Source of the DNA: Chondrosia reniformis
Taxonomy: Eukaryota > Porifera > Demospongiae > Chondrillida > Chondrillidae
Length of the DNA stretch: 64,000 nt
Direction of reading: 5' to 3'
Assembly (NCBI GenBank): GCA_947172415.1
Contig: OX359193.1
Coordinates: forward strand, 3,404,501-3,468,500
The translations under genes were made by a program, and so were the position numbers. This document shows, piece by piece, positions 46,508 through 60,582 of the stretch. A model generated the notes under the pieces. The model made no database searches. It was not told the origin of the DNA and saw nothing but the letters and a program-made list of their open reading frames with translations. Numbering within the stretch: the stretch's first letter is position 1; every line of letters starts with the position of its first letter.

Positions 46508-47800
46508 GCTGTTTCCACTGCCTAAACACAACTAGTACATACACCTAGTACATATAACTAGTACATACAATTATTTCATAGAACTAGTACATATAACTAG
46601 TGCATACAGCTAGTCCATATATTTAGGACATACACATATACCCAGTAGATAGAAATAGTACATAGAATTAGTACATACAGCTAGTACATACAGCTAGTAC
46701 ATATAACTAGTACATACAACTAGTAAATTCAAGTAGTATATACAAGCAGTACATACAACTAGTACATACAAGGAGTATTTACATACAACTAGTACACAAA
46801 ACTGGTTCATACAACTAGTACATACAACTATATAGTACATACAACTATTTCACACAGTTAGTATATACAACTAGTTCACAATCTATTACGTACAACTAGT
46901 ACATTCAACTAGTATCTAGTAGATGCAACTAATACCTAACTAGTTCCTAGTATAACTAGTACTAGAACTTACAACTAGTAAGTACAACTAGTACATGCAA
47001 CTACTCCATACAGCTAGTACATGCAACTAGTACATAAAACTACTACATACATACAACTAGTACACACAACTAGTACTACAACTAGTACATAAAACTAGTG
47101 CATAGAACGAGTGCATCATAATTAGTACAAAAACTTGTACATACAACTAGTAAACATAAGTAGTACATACAACCAGTACACACAACTAGTGCATACAACT
47201 ACTACATACAACTAGCATTGACCTAGAACCTAGTATTACCAGTACTAGAACTTACAACTAATACATAAAGCTAGAACATACAACTAGCATATATAACTAG
47301 TACACACAACTAGTACATATACCTAGTACATACTTTGATAATTAATATACAGATAGTACAAACAACTAGTGCATACAACTAGTACATACAAATAGTAAAT
47401 TATACCAGTTCTAGGGCAGACAATTAGTTAATAGAACTAGTACATACAACTAGAGCATACAACTAGTACATACAACTAGTACATAAAACTAGTAAATAAA
47501 ATAAGGTCCATACAACTAGTACATACACGTAGTACATACCAATACCACACAACTAGTACCTACCTAGAACCTAATATAACTAGTTCTAGAATCTACAACA
47601 AATTCATAAAGTTAGTACATACAACTAGTACATATAACTAGTGCATACAACGAGTACATATACCTAGTACACACACTTATAACTAGTACATATAAATAGT
47701 ACATACAACTAGTAAGTACGACCAGTTCATACAAATAGTAAATTACACTTGTACTACAACAAGTACATAGATCTAGTTCATAGAACTAGTACATGCAGCC
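46508..47800. repeat. 13-bp minisatellite array (block 8)
   Basis: AACTAGTACATAC units with moderate divergence up to the start of the GIY-YIG unit. Confidence 0.92.
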
Positions 47801-48185
47801 TCTAGTTAGAATCAAGTATAAGCAAAAAATAGCTAGTATGCTTAAGGACTGTCTTGTGTTACCCCATATTGTGTTACCCCACCTCCAAAGAAATGTTACT
47901 ACTAGAAGACCTAAGGGTAGACTTACGTAATATGTCCTACTTTTGTCTATAGTTATGCTGAGTCTGTTTTACCTGTACAAGCAAGTTTACTAATAGATTT
48001 ATAATTAATTCATAAAAGTTAATTGGACCTACATTCCTTTCATAAAATTAAATTTCATCATGTGTCTTAGTTAACACCTTATTTAACTTTTGGCGCCAAA
48101 ATAGTCTATATAAGGCCCCTAGATTTAGCATAGAGAGCCAAGGATTCACAGAAGATCAAGATAAAGAAAAAGACAAAGACTCCCA

Positions 48186-48231
48186 GGATCACTGATGAAG
48201 GGTGGAATTCCCAGAAACGGCTGTCTGACCC
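48186..48231 (+). ncRNA. Hammerhead ribozyme candidate (type I, minimal stem III)
   Basis: GGATCA (48186-48191) pairs with TGACCC (48226-48231) as stem I with one A-C mismatch. CTGATGA is at 48192-48198. Stem II GGG...CCC sits in AGGGTGGAATTCCCA. GAAAC is at 48214-48218, the loop GGCT, then GT and C (48225), so A-C pairs with G-U as a two-pair stem III and GUC is the cleavage triplet. Short stem III is the known form of Penelope-associated hammerheads. Of all such motifs here, this is the most complete. Confidence 0.6.
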
Positions 48232-48510
48232 AGTGGAGAAGAAGATGAAAGAAGGGAAAAGAAGGAAGAAAAGACTCCTGTATCTTCATCTAAAGCTCTC
48301 TTTAGGTTTAGTTCCCCTATAGGCTCTTTTTACAGAATAGGCATATAGCATGTAGGAAAATGGTATCTTAGATTTTTCATGTGTTTACTTAGCCTCATGT
48401 TAGTCCCTGGTGGCTGTTGAGCCATTGCTGCCTTTAAATAGCCCCGGCTACATGTAATAGGTTAAGTCTTTTGTGGACTAGCTTGTCTAGTCCTTGACCC
48501 ATTTCCAATC

Positions 48511-49218
48511 ATGACAAGTACAAAGTATAGAGATAGGATACCGGCTGGGAGGTCGCCCGGGTTAACAAGCTCCCCGTCATTAGGTAAAGGTAGGGTGCCT
48601 GGTGATGAAAAGTTAGCTAACTCTCCCCCATCTGTGGTTAGAGGGATGCCTACTGGTGGGCAAGCTAGCCCCTCACTAGTTAAGAAGTGTAGCAATAAGC
48701 GGTGTAAAACATGTCCCTCTTTAGTTACTGGCCCTACTTTTAAGAGTTCAGTTACTGGCAGGACCTATCAAGTCCGCAGCCCTTGTGGTCCCCTAGGATG
48801 CCAGAGTAGGAATGTTGTGTATCTTATTACTTGTAAACAATGTGATGTACAGTATGTAGGAGAAACCTCTCAAATGCTTAGGAGTAGAATGAACAACCAT
48901 AGGACTAGTACCAAAGGTTTTAAGCCACTGTATCTTTACAATCACTTTAATTCTGATAATCATTTTAATTCTGATAACCATAGTTTTGATGATGCCTTGA
49001 TTATGCCCATAGAACAGATACCTGAGACACCTAATTCTACTAGCCTCAGACTACTGGGAGAAGCGTTCTGGTACAAGGAACTCTGCTCTATTTACCCATA
49101 TGGACTTAACGATAACATTAAAGGCGTTGGCAATATTTCGAAACTTAAAAAGAAATCATCGTATGGAACCTTTTTAATCGCTTATCTCACAAAATACGGC
49201 ATCGGCGCTCCAATCTAA
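48511..49218 (+). CDS. GIY-YIG endonuclease-domain protein
   Basis: Uninterrupted 235-codon frame from ATG 48511. N-terminal 60 residues are proline/serine/glycine-rich. A Cys pair (KRCKTC, residue about 70) precedes the nuclease: NVVYLITCKQCDVQYVGETS, from about 48811, with GIY at YLI/VQYVG, then RSRMNNH. C-terminal motif EAFWYKELCSIYPYGLN is familiar from the ends of Penelope-like proteins. A doubled 18-bp unit at 48938-48975 repeats HFNSDN. No RT lies upstream. An intact frame in a decayed neighbourhood suggests recent insertion or selection. Confidence 0.72.
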   Translation: MTSTKYRDRIPAGRSPGLTSSPSLGKGRVPGDEKLANSPPSVVRGMPTGGQASPSLVKKCSNKRCKTCPSLVTGPTFKSSVTGRTYQVRSPCGPLGCQSRNVVYLITCKQCDVQYVGETSQMLRSRMNNHRTSTKGFKPLYLYNHFNSDNHFNSDNHSFDDALIMPIEQIPETPNSTSLRLLGEAFWYKELCSIYPYGLNDNIKGVGNISKLKKKSSYGTFLIAYLTKYGIGAPI

Positions 49219-49310
49219 AATCAACAGACAGTAGTAATAACGCTACCTGCGACCCTGAATGGCTCAAAGAACGACTACCACTTTACAAGAACGTGGGCTT
49301 TCTAGCCAAA

Positions 49311-52300
49311 CTTACATAGAACTAGTACATATAACGAGTACATATTTCTAATACATACAACCAGTACATATAACTAGTACATACACCTAGTACATATAAC
49401 CAGTACCTAAACAAATAACTAGGACATATATATAGTACATAAAACTAGACCATACCACTAATACAAACACCTAGACCATACAACTAGTACATAGAACTAG
49501 TACACAAACCCAGTACATTTAACTAGTACCTATAACTAGTACATACATCTGGTACATACAATTAGTACATATAACTAGTACATACAATTAGTACATAAAA
49601 CCAGTACATACAAATATAACTAGTACATATAAACAGTACATAAAATAGAATATACTACTAGTACATACAACTAGTACAAACAACTGGTACATCAAATTAG
49701 TACCTAAAACTGGAACATTCAACTAGTACATAATTAGTACTTACAATTATTACATACAATTAGAACATGCAACTACTACTTACAATTGAATACATACAAC
49801 TATAATTTCCAATTATTAAACATAACTAGTCCTAGTATATACAGCTAGAACATACAACTACAACTAGTAAATAAAACTAGTACATACAACAATTACCCAC
49901 AACTAGAACTACAAATAGTACATAGAACTAGTACATATTACCAGTCCATATAACTTGCACAAACAACTAGTACCCACAAATAGTACACATAACAAGTTCT
50001 AGTACCTACAACTAGTACATACAACTGGTACATACAACTAGTAATTACAAATAGTAAATATAACAAGTACACACAACTAGTAATTACAAATAGTAAATAT
50101 AACAAGTACATACAACAATTACACACGACTACTACATACAACTAGTACATATAACTATTACTTACAACTAGAACATAGAACTAGTACATATAACTGGTAC
50201 ATACAACTACTTACTAGTACATACAACTAATACATACAACTACTACATACAACTAGTACATACAACAACTAGTACATACAACCAGCACTAGAACTAGTAC
50301 ATAAAGCTAGTATATATAGCCAGTACATATAACTAGTACTTACAACTAGTAAATATAACTAGTACATACAACTAGTACATTTAACCAGCACATACACATT
50401 AAACTAGTACATACAACTAGAACATACTACTAGTACATACAACTATTACATGCAACTACCACATATAACAAATACATACAACTAGTACCTATAACTAGAA
50501 CATAACTTTTCCATACAATTAGTAAATACAACTGGAACATACAACAAGCACATAACTAGTACATACAATTAGTATATATGTTTAGAACATGCAACTACTA
50601 CTTACAATTGAGTACATACAACTGGAACCTCCAACTAGTAAATATAACTAGTCCTAGTAAATACAACTAGACCATACAACTAATAACGAGTACTTACAAC
50701 TAGTACATACAACTAAAGTACATACAACTACTACATCCAAATGCTACACACAACTGGTACATATAACCATTACATACTCATATAACTAGATGATATAACT
50801 AGTATATACAACTAGTACTTACAACTAGAAACTAGTACATGCAATTAGTACATACAACTAGTACATACAACTAGTATCTGGTACTTGCAACGAGTATATA
50901 TAACTAGTACCTGGTACTTACAACTAGTATATATAACTAGTACATACAACTAGTACCTACAACTGGTACATAACTATTACACAGAATTAGTACATATAAC
51001 TAGTATATACAACTTGTACATATAACCAGAATATAAACATATAACTAGTACAAATAACTCTTACATACAACTAAACTACATACAGCTAGTACATACAGCT
51101 AGTACATACAACCAATAACTAGTAAATATAACTAGTACACACAGCAATTACACACAACTAGTACATACAACTAGTACATACAACTAGTGATATACAACTT
51201 GTACATAGAACTAGAATACACAACTAGTAAAAACAACTAGTGTATACAAATAGTTACTAGTACATGCAACTAGTACATACAAATAGTAACTACAACTAGT
51301 AAATATAACTAGTACATACAGCAATTACACACAACTAGTATATACAAGTAGAACCTACAACTAGTACATCCATATGGTTACGAGTTCATACAATTAGTAC
51401 ATACAACTAAGTACATTTAAATAGCACATACAACTAGTACACATAACTAGTACATAAAACTAGTTACTAGTACATACAACTAGTACCCACAACTAGTACA
51501 TACATATATTTACTAGTACATACAAATAGTACATACAACTAGTACATACAACTAGTACATAAAACTAGTACATACAACTAGTACACATAACTAGTACATA
51601 CAACTACTTACTAGTAAATACAACTAGTACATACAACAACTACATAAAACTAGTGACATACAACTTGTACATAGAACTAGAATACACAACTAGTACAAAC
51701 AACTAGTGTATACAACTAGTTACTAGTACATACAACTAGTAGATACAAATAGTAACTAAAACTAGTAAATATAACTAGTACAACAATTACACACAACTAG
51801 TACTACAACTAGTACATACAACTAGTACATACAACTAGTCATAACAACTGGTAAATATAACTAGTACATACAACAATTACGCACAACTACTACATGCAAC
51901 TAGTACATATAACTACATACAACTAGTACTTACAACTAGTACATACAACTAGTTACTAGTTCATACAACTAGTACATACAACTAGTACTTACAACTAGTA
52001 CATACAACTGGTACATACAATTAGATCACACAACTAGTACTACAACTAGTACATAGAACTACTACATATTACCAGTGTATATAACTTGCACATACACTAG
52101 TACACACAATTAGTAGACATAACTAGTTCTAGTACCTACAACTAGTACATATAACTAGTACACACAACTACTTACTAGTACTTACAACTAGTATATACAG
52201 CTAGTTCATACAACTAATGCATACAGCTACTCCATAGAACTAGTACATAGAACTAGTACGTACAACTAATACATACATCTAGTGCATACAACCACCACTA

Positions 52301-55300
52301 GAACTAGTACATAGACCTAGTATATATAATTAGCACAATAATTAGTACATACAACTAGTACATATAAATATACATAAAACTATAATATACTACTAGTCCA
52401 TACAATTAGTAAATACAACTGGAACATACAACTAGCATATAACTAGTACATACAATTAGTACATACAATTACACAATGCAACTACTACTTACAATTGAAA
52501 ACATACAATTAGAAACTCCAACTAGTAAATATAACTAGTCCTAATACATACAACTAGAACATACAAGTAATAACGAGTACTTATAACTAGTACATTCAAC
52601 TAGTAACTACAACTGATAAATATAACTAGTACAAACAACTATTACAGACAACTAGTACATACAAGTAGTACCTACAACTAGTATGGTTACAAGTTCATAC
52701 AACTAGTACATACAACTAAGTACATTCAACTAGCACAAAAAACTAGTACACATAACAAGTACATACAACTAGTACATACAACTAGTACCTACAACTAGTA
52801 CCTACAACTATTACAAACATACATTTACTAGTACATACAATTAGTACATACAACTAGTACATAAAACATGTACATACAACTAGTAACTACAACTAGTAAA
52901 TATAACTAGTACATAGCATAATTACACACAGTTAGTATATACAACTATTACATATAACTAGTACTATTACTAGTATATAAAACTAGTATCTAGTACATGA
53001 AACTAGTACATACAACTAGTACATACAATTAGTACATACAACTAGTAACTACAACTAGTAGATATTACTAGTATATACAACAATTACACACAAGTCTTAC
53101 ATACAAGTATTACATATAACTACATAAAGCTAGTACATACAACTAGTATATAAATTTAGTACATACAGTTAGTTACTAGTACCTACAACTAGTGCATAGA
53201 ACTAGTAAATACAACTAGTACATACAACTAGGACATACAACTAGTACATATAAGTAGTAAATTCTACTAGTTGAACTTGTTGAAATATACAACTAATATA
53301 TACAGCTACTACATACTACTAGTTCATACAACTAGTACATGAAACTTGTACATACAACTAGTGCTTACAATTAGTACATATAACTAGTACATCCAAGTGG
53401 TACATATAACTAGGATAAATACGTATAACTAAAAATACACATATAACTAGTACCTAGAAAGAGTCCATACAATTAGTACATAAAATTAGTGCATTCAACT
53501 AATACATACAACTAGTCCATACAACTAGTACATACAACTGGTACATAAAACTTGTACATACAACTAGTACTTACAATTAGTACATATAACTAGTACATCC
53601 AAGTGGTATATACATATAACTAGGATATATACATATAACTAAAAATACACATATAACTAGTACATAGAAAGAGTTCATACAACTAGTACATACAACTAGT
53701 AAAGACAATTAGTGCATGCAATTAGTATACACACAAAGTAAATTCAACTAATTCATTCAACATGTACATATAACAAGTACATACAACTTGGTACATACAA
53801 CTAGTGCATGCAACTATTACATATAACTAGCACATAGAAGAAGTAAATACAGCTAGTACATACAACTAGTCCATACAACTAGTTCTTAACTAATATATAC
53901 ATTCAACTAGTACATTAAAGGAGGCCATAAAATTAGTACATACTACTAGAACATATAACTAATACATACAAATAGTGTATACAACTAGCAACTAGCACAT
54001 ACAACGTGTATCTAGGACAAACAGAACGATTCCATAAGACTAGAACATACAACTAGGGTATACACAAATAACTAGTACATATAAATAGTACCTACAACTA
54101 GTACATACAACTAGTTCATACAACTAGTACATACAACTAGCGCATACAACTTGTACTACAACTAGCACATACAACTAGCACATAGAACGATTCCATAACA
54201 CAAGAACATACAACTAGTGCATATAACGAGTACACACAACTAGTACATGCGACTAGTACATAAAACTAGTATATACAACTAGTACATTCAAGTATTACTT
54301 ACAACTAGTACATACAACTAGTACATTAAACTAGTACTACAACTAGTACATAGAACTAGTACATAAAACTAGTATATACATACAACTAGTACATACAAAT
54401 ACAACTAGTACATAGAACTAGTACATAAAACTAGTATATACATACAACTGGTACATACAAATACAACTAGTACATAGAACTAGTACCTACAAAGAGTAAA
54501 TGTAATTTATACTTGTAGATACAAGTAGCACAAGCAACTATTAAATATTATCAGTACTAATACAAAACACTAGCACATACAACTAGTGCATACAACTAGT
54601 TACTAGTACATACAACTAGTTTATATAACTAGAACATACAACTACTACATACAACTATTTACTACAACATACAACTAGTTCATACGATTAGTACATACAA
54701 CATCTAACGACAACTTGTAATTATAACTAGTACAAACAACAATTAGACTCACCTAGTACATAAACTAGTAAATGCACCTAGTACATACAACTAGTACATG
54801 CAACTATTACATACGACTAGTTCATGCAACCAGTATACACAACTACCACATAAAACTAGCAAATACACATAGTTTCTACAAATAGTACGAACAACTAGTA
54901 CATACAACTAGTACATAAAACTAGTACATAAAACTAGTACTTAGAACTAATACACCGAACGATTCCATAACACTAGAACATAAAACTAGTACATACAACT
55001 AGAACATATAATTAGTACATACAATTTCTATATACAACTAGTATTTAGTACATAAAACAAGTACATACACCTAGTACATACAACTAGTACATACATCTAG
55101 TTATTAGTACAAACAATTAGTACATACAACTAGTACATAAAACTAGATCATACATCCAGTTACTTGTACATACAATTAGTACATACAACTAGTACATACA
55201 ACTAGATCATAAATCCAGTTACTTGTACATACAATTAGTACATACAACTAGTACATACAACTAGTAACTACAACTAGTATATACATTTAGTTACTAGTAC

Positions 55301-56057
55301 ATACAAGTTGTACACACCACTAGTACATACATCTAGTACATACAACTAGTATATATATCTAGTACATACAGCTAGTTACTAGTACATACAACTAGTTACT
55401 AATACATAAAACTAGTTACTAGTACATACAACTAGTACATACAGCTAGTAACTACTACTAGTAAATATAACTAGTACATACAACAATTACGCACAACTAG
55501 TACATAAAACTAGTACATAAAACTAGGACATACAACTAGTATATACGACTAGTTCATAGAACTAGTACACACAACTAGTACATACAACTAGTACATACAA
55601 CTAGTATATACGACTAGTACAAAGAACTTGTACACACAACTAGTACATACAACTAGTACATACAACTAGTTACTAGTACATGCAACTAGTACATACAACT
55701 AGTATATACAACTAGTAACTACAACCAGTAAATGCAGAGTGTTACTAGTTCATACAACTAGTACATACAACTAGAACATACAACTAGTATATACGACTAG
55801 TACATAGAACTAGTACACACAATCAGTACATAGCACTAGTACATACAACTAGTATATACAACTAGTAACTACAACTAGTAAATACAGATTGTTACTAATA
55901 CATACAACTAGTACATACAACTAGTTCATACAACTAGTTCATACAACTAGTTTATATAACTAGTACATACAACTAGTTACTAATACATACAACTAGTACA
56001 TACAACTAGTACATAGAATTAGTACACCAACTAGTACATACAACTAGTACATATAAC
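49311..56057. repeat. 13-bp minisatellite array (block 9)
   Basis: Longest block, 6.7 kb. Many longer units with TTACTAGTACATACAACTAG and the acaattacacacaac variant. Local duplications, for example 53380-53470 against 53580-53670 (aaaaatacacatataac), 54345-54410 against 54415-54480, and 51180-51300 against 51650-51770. Confidence 0.93.
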
Positions 56058-58025
56058 TGCATCAGAAGTTCCTGCATACCCACCTATATACTGACTATAA
56101 AGGTACAGACAGTTTCGCAATCAAGTGACAAAATGGCAGAGATCAGCCCAGAAGTCTTATGTGTCTGATCTTGTGGTAAAGAAAGTCAGTCCCTCTAACC
56201 TGTGGTCAGAGATTAAAGTTTGCAAATACAATGGTCTTTCTTCTCAGTCATCAGTCACTAACACTCCATCTGCATCTAGTCTCAATTCCTACTTTGCCTC
56301 GATCATTTCAACAAATCAGGCAGTTGTCTATGCCTCAGTTGTACCACCAAGTCCTTCCGCTCATGTTGATGTTTGCAATCTACCTTTAAGTTCACCATCT
56401 ACCTGCACTGCTCTTTTATCTGAACTCAAGTCTAAGACTTCATCTGGTGTTGACACTATTAGTGCTGTAGTATTACAATCTTCACCTGAAGCTATATCTA
56501 CCCCTTTGTCAGCTACTATCAATTCCTCTATTACCTCAAGTTCTTTGCCTAGTCAATGGAAGTCAGCTATTATCCACCCCTTTCATAAGAAGGGTCCCAC
56601 TTGTATCTGCTCAAACTACCGCCCTATGTCAATGCTCCCCGCAGCCAGCAAAGTAGCAGAAATGTATGTAGTAAATATTTTAACTGACCACTTGGAAAGA
56701 AATAACCTGCTTCATCCGCTCCAATCTGGTTTTCAATGTGGTCACTCTACGCAATCCCTTCTTTTGTACCTCACTGACTCCTGGTATACATCTTCAGACA
56801 GCGGAGATATGGTTGGTGTTGTGTATCTGGACATAGCAAAGGCTTTTGACACTATCAACCACTCTTCTTCTCCGCTAGTTGAGAGTTCAATTCAATTTGA
56901 GCGATCACTTGTGCCAGTGGATTAAATCCTATCTTTCCAACAGAGTCCAAGCATTTGCTGTTAACGATACAGTCTCACCATATCTCCACATTGGCTGTGG
57001 TGTTCCACAAGGCTCAGTTCTTGGACCCCTCCTATTTTCAATGTACATCAACGATCTTCCTGCAGCCACAACTTTTCCTTTGCAGATAGCTTTGTTGGCG
57101 GATGACACTACCATCTTTGCATCTGGTAAGACAACTGACAGCATTAGTTCAAGATTGAATGCCATTATGGCATGTGTGAACCAGTGGCTACTTGACAATG
57201 GGCTATCCCTAAATGCAGCAAAGTCCAAATGTATGTTGATTCACCCTAGGAGGAAACGCCCTTCAGCCCTGAACATTGCTTTGAATGGTTCTATTATTGA
57301 ACAATTAGAGACCTTTAAGCTTTTGGGGGTCATTATTGATCACCATCTCCACTGGCGACCTCACATAGATAGCATAGTCAAATCTGCCTCACTTAATGTC
57401 CACCTAATGAGAAGACTCCTGGTTCCTACCTGTTAATGCTCTGAAAGCTTTATATTTTGCCTACAGTGCAGCTTGGTGTGGGACCCCTGTTGCTTGACTG
57501 ACTCTGCCTGCCTTCAACGGCTTCAAAATTATGCAGTTCGCATCATTCTGAAGGTCCCTAAATCTTCTTCTGCAACAGAGGCTCTAACCACCCTTAAATG
57601 GATATCCCTCTCAGATACACAACGGCAGAAACTATTTTCTTTTAGTCAAGAATTATTGCAACCTAGGTTAGGAAAGTCCCCTCCATCGTACATTAGAATT
57701 CTCTTAACTAAAGTATCAGCAGTTCACCAATATCAGACAAGAGGGGCTACAAGAGGCCACCTGCATGTGAATCAAGTTCACAAGGAATATGGGAAATAGG
57801 CCATCAGCTACAGAATAACCCAATTAAGGAACTCTTATTAATCCACTATTACTATGAATGTATTCCAATGTAACTCATGGTTATTATCATTCCCTTTCTC
57901 TTTTTTGTTTTCATTACCTCATTCTACTCTTTCATATTACTATGTACTATATGTTTTACATACTGGGTTTCCTGGAAAGTAGCCATTTGCCCAAGTGGAC
58001 TCACCAGTATAATAATGATTTGATA
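56058..58025 (+). mobile_element. 5'-truncated LINE (CR1/L2-like)
   Basis: Begins inside the RT ORF directly at the satellite boundary and ends in AATAATGATTTGATAATGAT, a microsatellite-like 3' tail, before satellite resumes. Structure is that of a 5'-truncated target-primed insertion. The coding part is 56101-57799. Confidence 0.82.
56101..57799 (+). pseudogene. LINE reverse transcriptase fragment
   Basis: Frame 1 from 56101 to 56925: RQFRNQVTKWQRSAQKSYV, NYRPMSMLPAASKVAE, VVYLDIAKAFDTINHS. A frameshift near 56870 leads to 56879-57436: GVPQGSVLGPLLFSMYINDL, LLADDTTIFASG, TFKLLGVIIDHHLHW. A further break near 57430 precedes the C-terminal DSACLQRLQNYAVRII region to 57799. Motif spelling (YINDLP, ADDTTIF, LGVxID) is that of the CR1/L2/Jockey group. 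The first catalytic motif has L before ADD where F or Y is usual. Confidence 0.85.
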
Positions 58026-59487
58026 ATGATAACTAGTAACAAGAACATACAACTAGTTATAAGTACATTAAACTAGTATAAATATAACTAGTTCATACAA
58101 CCAGAATATACAACGTGTATCTAGTACATAAAACTAGTACATAAAACTAGTTCATACAACTAGTACATACATCTAGTTACTAGTAAATACAATTAGTACA
58201 TACAACTAGTACATATAACTAGTAACTACAACTAATACATACAAATAGTTACTAGTACATACAAGTAGTACATACAACTATTACATACTACCAGTATATA
58301 TATATCTAGTACTTACAACTAGTTACTAGTACATACAACTAGCACCCACAACTAGTACATACACCGAGTCCATACACCTAGTAACTACAAGTAGTAAATA
58401 TAACTAGGATATACAACAATTACACACAACTAGCACATAAAACTAGTAAATATAACTACTTACAACTAGTAAATACAACTAATACATTCAACTAGGACAT
58501 ATGGATAGTTACAAGTACATACTACTAGTACATACAAGTAGTACATACAACTAGTAACTACAACTAGTACATACATATAGTTACTAGCACATACAAGTAG
58601 TACATGCAACTAGTAACTACAACTAGTACATACAACCAGTATATATATCTAGTACATAAAACTAGTTTCTAGTACAAAGAACTACTTCACACAACTAGTA
58701 CATACAACTAGTACATACAACTAGTAACTACAAGTAGTAAATATAACTAGTATATACAACAATTACACACAACTAGTACATAAACTAGTATATATAACTA
58801 CATACAACTAATACATATAACCAATACATTCAACTAGGCTATACAGAAGGTTACTAGAACATACAACTAGTACAAGTTACTAGAACATACAACTAGTACA
58901 TATAATTAGTACATACAGCTAGTACATACACCTAGTACATATAATTTGTGCATACAACTACTTACTCATACATACATCTAACACATACAACTAGTACATA
59001 CAACTAGTAACTACAACTAGTAAATGCAGACTGTTTCTAATACATGCAACTAATACATACAACTAATACTACAACTTGTGAAGAGTATTAGTAGATACCC
59101 ATACAACTAGTACATACAATTGGTACATACAACTAGTACATACAATTAGTACATACAACTAGTACATACAACTAGTACAAACATCTACTACATACAGGAA
59201 GTACATACAACTAGGCCCCACAACTGGTACATTCAACTAGTACATACAACTAGTACAAAAACTAGTACAAACAACTATAACCTACCTAGTACCTAGTATA
59301 GCTAACGCTGGAACTTACAACTATATAGAACATACAGCTAGGACCTACTACTAGTGCATACAACTAGTTACTAGTACATACAACTAGTACATGCAGCAAG
59401 AACATACAATTATTAACTAAAACTAGGAGATATAACTAGTTCATACAACAATTTCAAACAACTAGTACATACAACGAGTACATGCAA
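58026..59487. repeat. 13-bp minisatellite array (block 10)
   Basis: Satellite after the LINE tail. Ends in AGTACATGCAA (59477-59487), nearly repeated as ACTACATGCAA at 60171-60181 after the Penelope-like remnant. Confidence 0.92.
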
Positions 59488-59631
59488 TAATAGAATAAGG
59501 ATTTCTTCTAACTGCGTCGAACTTATCTTTGTAAAGGTCCATCTTTCGACTTTGGGAGCGTCTAGAGATGCAGTTGTTTCGTTTCTTCTTTCTGCCAAAC
59601 GTTTCGACCCTGGGGGTCTTCATCTTCACAA

Positions 59632-60036
59632 AGCAGAGATCACTGAGGAGTATCCTCTCTAGGCCTAAACAACCCCAGTCTATCATGGATATAAAAGGTG
59701 TCGTTTTCCAGATCCCCTGTTCTAATTACCCTGCAGTGTACACTGGAGAAACAGGAAGAACACTGAAAGTCACTCCCTAAAAACTGGCCATCCAATTGAG
59801 TGGAGCCAACCAGAGTGGTGGAGAGGGAAGAGAACTGGTATAGAAGAAGAATTAAGGAAACCCTGAAGATCCAACAATGTCAGGTGAGAATGAACTTAGA
59901 TAAAGGAATTGTATTGAAAAATGGTTGGAAACCCTCTTTTATGAATACTCCTTTCACTTGTCCTTCCTCCGGAAATGAGGTAACCGATGACATCACTGAT
60001 GAGGTAATCGCAAATGGCAGGAAAAGATGCCTATAA
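59632..60036 (+). pseudogene. GIY-YIG domain remnant of Penelope-like element
   Basis: Matches the right PLE copy from KQRSLRSIL through IKGVVFQIPC and YTGETGRTLKV, then a deletion of about 30 codons and a frame change near 59780-59800, then RRRIKETLKIQQCQVRMNLD to TAA. YIG has become YTG. Dead. Confidence 0.8.
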
Positions 60037-60063
60037 ATGAAGACACCTTGAAGAATAACATCA

Positions 60064-60100
60064 GTCACTGAAGAAGACCCCCAGGGTCGAAACGTTTGGC
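60064..60100 (+). ncRNA. Hammerhead-like motif of deleted PLE
   Basis: CTGAAGA 60068-60074, stem II GACCC-CCA-GGGTC, GAAAC 60089-60093, GUU, with GTCA (60064-60067) and TGGC (60097-60100) as stem I containing one G-U pair. The variable base of CUGANGA is A here and G in the 11.3-kb copy. Confidence 0.5.
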
Positions 60101-60582
60101 AGTAAGAAGAAACGAAAAAACTGCTTCTCTTGACGCTCCCAAAGTCGAAAGATGAACCTTTACAAAGATGACTACATGCAACTAGTCCTACTAATACATA
60201 CAATTGGTTACTAGTACATAAAACTACTATATACAACTAGTTAATCGTACATTCAACTAGTACATACAACTAGTACACACAACCAGTTACAAGTACATGC
60301 AACTTGTAAATAGAAGTAGTACATAGAATTAGTACATACAACTAGTACATACAACTAGAACATACAACTACCACATATAACTAGAACATACACATAATAC
60401 TAATACATATAATTAGTACATACAACTAGATCTAACAACTAGTACATACGACTAGTACATACAACTAGTACATACAACTAGTACATACAACTAGTACATA
60501 TTTAGTACATACAACTAGTTCTACAACTAGGGCATAGAACTAGTACATAAACGATTCCATAAAACTAGAATGTGCCTAACTC

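Larger units (their letters stand above)
47801..49310 (+). mobile_element. RT-less GIY-YIG unit with hammerhead-like motif
   Basis: 1.5 kb of non-satellite DNA in the array. Order: AT-rich leader with a doubled GTGTTACCCCA, hammerhead-like motif (48186-48231), leader, GIY-YIG frame (48511-49218), short trailer. It looks like a Penelope-like element from which the RT part is missing, or a two-part derivative made of a ribozyme and an endonuclease. Exact edges and target duplication were not resolved. Confidence 0.6.
59488..60170 (+). mobile_element. Deleted Penelope-like element, same architecture
   Basis: Left part 59488-59622 is the inverted 3' end (starts TAATAGAATAAGG; contains the reverse complement of the GAAAC/stem II motif). 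It is joined at about 59625-59632 to the plus-strand GIY-YIG segment, followed by the normal 3' end to 60170. So it is the palindromic element of 7.3-11.4 kb with both RT parts deleted. The terminal arms (about 107 bp) still pair. Flanks AGTACATGCAA/ACTACATGCAA look like a target duplication with one mismatch. Confidence 0.82.

Noticed and set aside
49938..50141. 67-codon frame in satellite block 9
   Set aside because: Translation of 13-bp repeat units (tyrosine/valine-rich words such as YLLYLLFV); not a gene.
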